DNA from: Legionella clemsonensis
GTDB taxonomy: Bacteria; Pseudomonadota; Gammaproteobacteria; Legionellales; Legionellaceae
DNA length: 64,000 bases
Assembly (NCBI RefSeq): GCF_002240035.1
Contig: NZ_CP016397.1
Location: forward strand, 2,928,501 to 2,992,500
Direction: 5' to 3'
The notes beneath the pieces are model-generated. The model ran no database searches and was not told the origin of the DNA. It saw only the letters and a list, made by a program, of their open reading frames with translations. Positions 58,648 to 64,000 of the stretch are shown piece by piece. The translations under genes and the position numbers were made by a program. The stretch's first letter is position 1. Every line of letters begins with the position of its first letter.

Positions 58648-59838
58648 TCACTCAATAATTTTTGCGACTACACCGGCCCCAACTGTGCGACCACCTTCAC
58701 GAATTGCAAAACGCAATCCTTCGTCCATAGCAATTGGTGAATGCAAGCTAACTGTCATCTGCACATTATCGCCTGGCATTACCATCTCTATACCACTGGG
58801 TAATTCACATGAACCTGTAACATCAGTCGTCCTGAAATAAAACTGGGGACGATAGCCATTGAAAAATGGTGTGTGACGACCACCTTCATCTTTTGACAGA
58901 ACATAGACTTCTGCTTCAAACTTCGTGTGAGGCTTGATTGTGCCTGGCTTAGCCAACACTTGACCACGCTCGACTTCGTCTCGCTTCGTACCACGTAACA
59001 ATACACCAACATTATCCCCTGCGCGTCCTTCGTCCAGCAACTTGCGGAACATCTCTACACCTGTACAAGTCGTCTTTTGCGTGTCACGGATTCCTACAAT
59101 CTCTACTTCTTCACCTACTTTGATGATTCCACTCTCAACACGACCTGTTACAACTGTTCCTCGGCCAGAAATCGAGAATACATCTTCAATCGGCAACAAG
59201 AAACTCTTGTCGATATTTCTCACCGGCTCAGGAATATAGGAATCCATCGTCTCTACTAATTTCTCAATAGCCGGTACACCAATCTCGCTGGTATCTCCTT
59301 CCAATGCTTTCAATGCTGAACCAACAATAATGGGAATATCATCTCCTGGAAACTCATAACTACTTAACAAGTCACGGACTTCCATCTCTACCAATTCTAA
59401 CAACTCCGGATCATCAACCATGTCCGCTTTGTTCATAAACACTACAATATAAGGCACACCTACCTGACGTGACAACAAAATATGTTCACGGGTTTGTGGC
59501 ATCGGACCATCCGCCGCTGATACTACTAATATAGCGCCGTCCATTTGAGCTGCACCTGTAATCATGTTCTTTACATAGTCAGCATGGCCAGGGCAATCCA
59601 CATGGGCATAGTGGCGGTTCGCTGATTCATATTCAACGTGCGCAGTTGATATCGTTATCCCTCGCTCTCGCTCTTCTGGTGCCGCGTCAATTTGATCATA
59701 CGCCTTCGCTGTTCCACCAAATTTCTTTGCCATAATTGTGGTAATCGCTGCAGTCAAGGTGGTCTTCCCATGGTCTACGTGACCAATCGTTCCCACGTTT
59801 ACGTGCGGCTTCTTACGCTCAAACTTTTCCTTCGCCAT
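58648..59838 (-). CDS. tufB: Elongation factor Tu, second copy
   Basis: A 396-residue protein identical to the tufA product. By eye the two genes differ at one synonymous base (42769 G versus 59011 A on the plus strand). Similarity ends abruptly at the start codon, and at the other end it runs ~10 bases past the stop. It sits in a tRNA-tufB-tRNA-secE string as in E. coli thrU-tyrU-glyT-thrT-tufB. Confidence 0.99.
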   Translation of the reverse strand: MAKEKFERKKPHVNVGTIGHVDHGKTTLTAAITTIMAKKFGGTAKAYDQIDAAPEERERGITISTAHVEYESANRHYAHVDCPGHADYVKNMITGAAQMDGAILVVSAADGPMPQTREHILLSRQVGVPYIVVFMNKADMVDDPELLELVEMEVRDLLSSYEFPGDDIPIIVGSALKALEGDTSEIGVPAIEKLVETMDSYIPEPVRNIDKSFLLPIEDVFSISGRGTVVTGRVESGIIKVGEEVEIVGIRDTQKTTCTGVEMFRKLLDEGRAGDNVGVLLRGTKRDEVERGQVLAKPGTIKPHTKFEAEVYVLSKDEGGRHTPFFNGYRPQFYFRTTDVTGSCELPSGIEMVMPGDNVQMTVSLHSPIAMDEGLRFAIREGGRTVGAGVVAKIIE

Positions 59839-59872
59839 CGAAAGATCTCCCCATTAAAAGTTGATACCTGTA

Positions 59873-59948
<76 letters not shown>

Positions 59949-59989
59949 TTTTTAGCCACAGTCTGTCTATAAACAGGCTGTCAAAAACT

Positions 59990-60063
59990 TGGAGCGGGTG
60001 ATGGGAATCGAACCCACGCTATCAGCTTGGAAGGCTGAAGTTCTACCATTGAACTACACCCGC
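59990..60063 (-). tRNA. tRNA-Gly (anticodon TCC)
   Basis: A 74-base cloverleaf with acceptor GCGGGTG/CACCCGC and anticodon TCC in CTTCCAA; CCA encoded. Confidence 0.96.
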
Positions 60064-60091
60064 CTGCTCACTTTTTTCGTCTGCACAATAC

Positions 60092-60176
<85 letters not shown>

Positions 60177-60251
60177 CAAAAGAACGCCATTGTCTTTCAT
60201 GGCATGACTAAAGTCAATAGCCTTAGTCCAGTAATGAGGACTAGATCTAGA

Positions 60252-60327
<76 letters not shown>

Positions 60328-60426
60328 AATACTCTTTCTCACTACGTGCCTTAGCTACAGCTATCTTATAGCCAATTAAGCAGCACATTATTCGCGACTT
60401 TGGCGAATTACTACTTATAATAAAAC

Positions 60427-60541
60427 CCTGGCGATGACCTACTTTCGCATGAGGAAGCCTCACACTATCATCGGCGCTGGTCTGTTTCACTTCTGAGTTC
60501 GAGATGGAATCAGGTGGTTCCAAACCGCTATGGTCGCCAGG
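60427..60541 (-). rRNA. rrf: 5S ribosomal RNA
   Basis: About 115 bases starting CCTGGCGACCATAGCGG and ending CATCGCCAGG, so the two ends pair as helix I. The conserved CGAACTCAGAAGTGAAAC core is present. Ends are accurate to a few bases. Confidence 0.95.
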
Positions 60542-60672
60542 AAAACTGGTTTTCCAGCTGGGTGGACAGGATTGTTTTATTCTCTGTCTTACCAGCAGGC
60601 TGGTAAAGAAGTTAAGGGCAACACAAGGTTGACTCGTTTAATCGTTTGTTGCCATACCCTGAAGCAATTCAG
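60542..60672 (-). other. 23S-5S spacer with paired hairpins
   Basis: This ~131-base spacer has an inverted repeat flanking the 5S gene (60540-60555) and an ACCAGC/GCTGGT hairpin (60591-60604), likely rRNA processing sites. Confidence 0.55.
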
Positions 60673-63584
<2,912 letters not shown>

Positions 63585-63870
63585 TCAATCACCTCTTTGC
63601 TTCAGCTTTTTCCTTGACTCTTCGTTATCGACACTCTCTCACTCGGTCACATACATTAGTATGTTCCCTCACTCGTTCGCATCGATGCCTCAATTCAAGC
63701 AAAAATCTTCGCAAATTATCCTTAGGTTATAAACTGACAAAAGATTAATACTAATTCGCTTGTGTTTACCCTTCTTCTTTACCAAATTGTTAATGAACGC
63801 CTGGATTAACCAGATTAAAGCAATCTCTTTTAAAATCACTTTGATCTGATGCATCCTACAGAAACGTTGG
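63585..63870 (-). other. 16S-23S internal transcribed spacer with boxA
   Basis: The spacer downstream of tRNA-Ile contains a boxA-like antitermination signal on the minus strand (GTTCATTAACAATTTGG, about 63782-63798). It also has AT-rich processing-stem sequence near the 23S 5' end. No gene is seen. Confidence 0.7.
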
Positions 63871-63947
<77 letters not shown>

Positions 63948-64000
63948 ATTTTTTTGCTGCGGCCTTTTACTTTACTCGTCGTTATATTGATTCTTTCGCT

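Noticed and set aside
60390..60408. ATTCGC/GCGAAT hairpin between 5S and tRNA-Thr as a terminator
   Set aside because: No T tract on the minus strand and only six base pairs; more likely a processing stem.

Overview
The window looks like a chromosome segment of a Legionella-family gammaproteobacterium. The evidence is a Legionella-type major outer-membrane protein gene (14489-15439), modest GC content, an AcpXL-type gene set of the kind that builds the very long acyl chains of Legionella and rhizobial lipid A, effector-like eukaryotic domains (ankyrin repeats, a protein kinase fold, a C58-like cysteine protease fold), and a long ribosomal/RNA polymerase gene string in gammaproteobacterial order. 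The species is inferred from gene content and was not checked by any search.

Layout. (A) 1-28803 is mixed and partly accessory. It starts with a giant ORF of unknown function cut by the left edge. Next come an Hsp20 chaperone behind a sigma32-like promoter, a small membrane protein, an ankyrin protein with an apparent Cys-His-Asp protease triad, two hypothetical hydrophobic proteins, panD, a CBS-domain protein, a coiled-coil protein carrying an 18-bp tandem repeat, the outer-membrane protein, and an orphan solute-binding protein. A translationally coupled five-gene operon (21139 down to 16420) encodes a specialised acyl carrier protein, a double-hotdog dehydratase, two ketosynthases (one lacking the nucleophilic Cys) and an LpxL-type acyltransferase. 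It is followed by a secreted helical-toroid-like protein, a protein kinase-like protein, a FabL-type enoyl-ACP reductase, a YajR-like transporter, ssb and a hypothetical coiled-coil protein.

(B) 28958-64000 is a nearly continuous minus-strand block. In transcription order it reads: (16S outside the window)-tRNA-Ile-23S-5S-tRNA-Thr-Tyr-Gly-Thr-tufB-tRNA-Trp-secE-nusG-rplKAJL-rpoBC-rpsL-rpsG-fusA-tufA-S10 operon-spc operon-alpha operon, ending at rplQ and a strong terminator. Internal control elements visible here are an L10-type leader before rplJ, a strong hairpin between rplL and rpoB, and a near-consensus sigma70 promoter before rpsL that sits inside a hairpin.

How the genes fit together. 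Block B is the core translation/transcription factory with the Sec translocase genes secE and secY. In block A the AcpXL operon, the nearby FabL reductase and the LpxXL acyltransferase together supply most of the steps needed to elongate an acyl chain on a dedicated carrier protein and transfer it to lipid A; a dedicated ketoreductase is not seen. The ankyrin-protease, the kinase-like protein and several hypotheticals are candidate secreted effectors, which is an inference from domain content only. No CRISPR array, transposase or prophage genes were seen.
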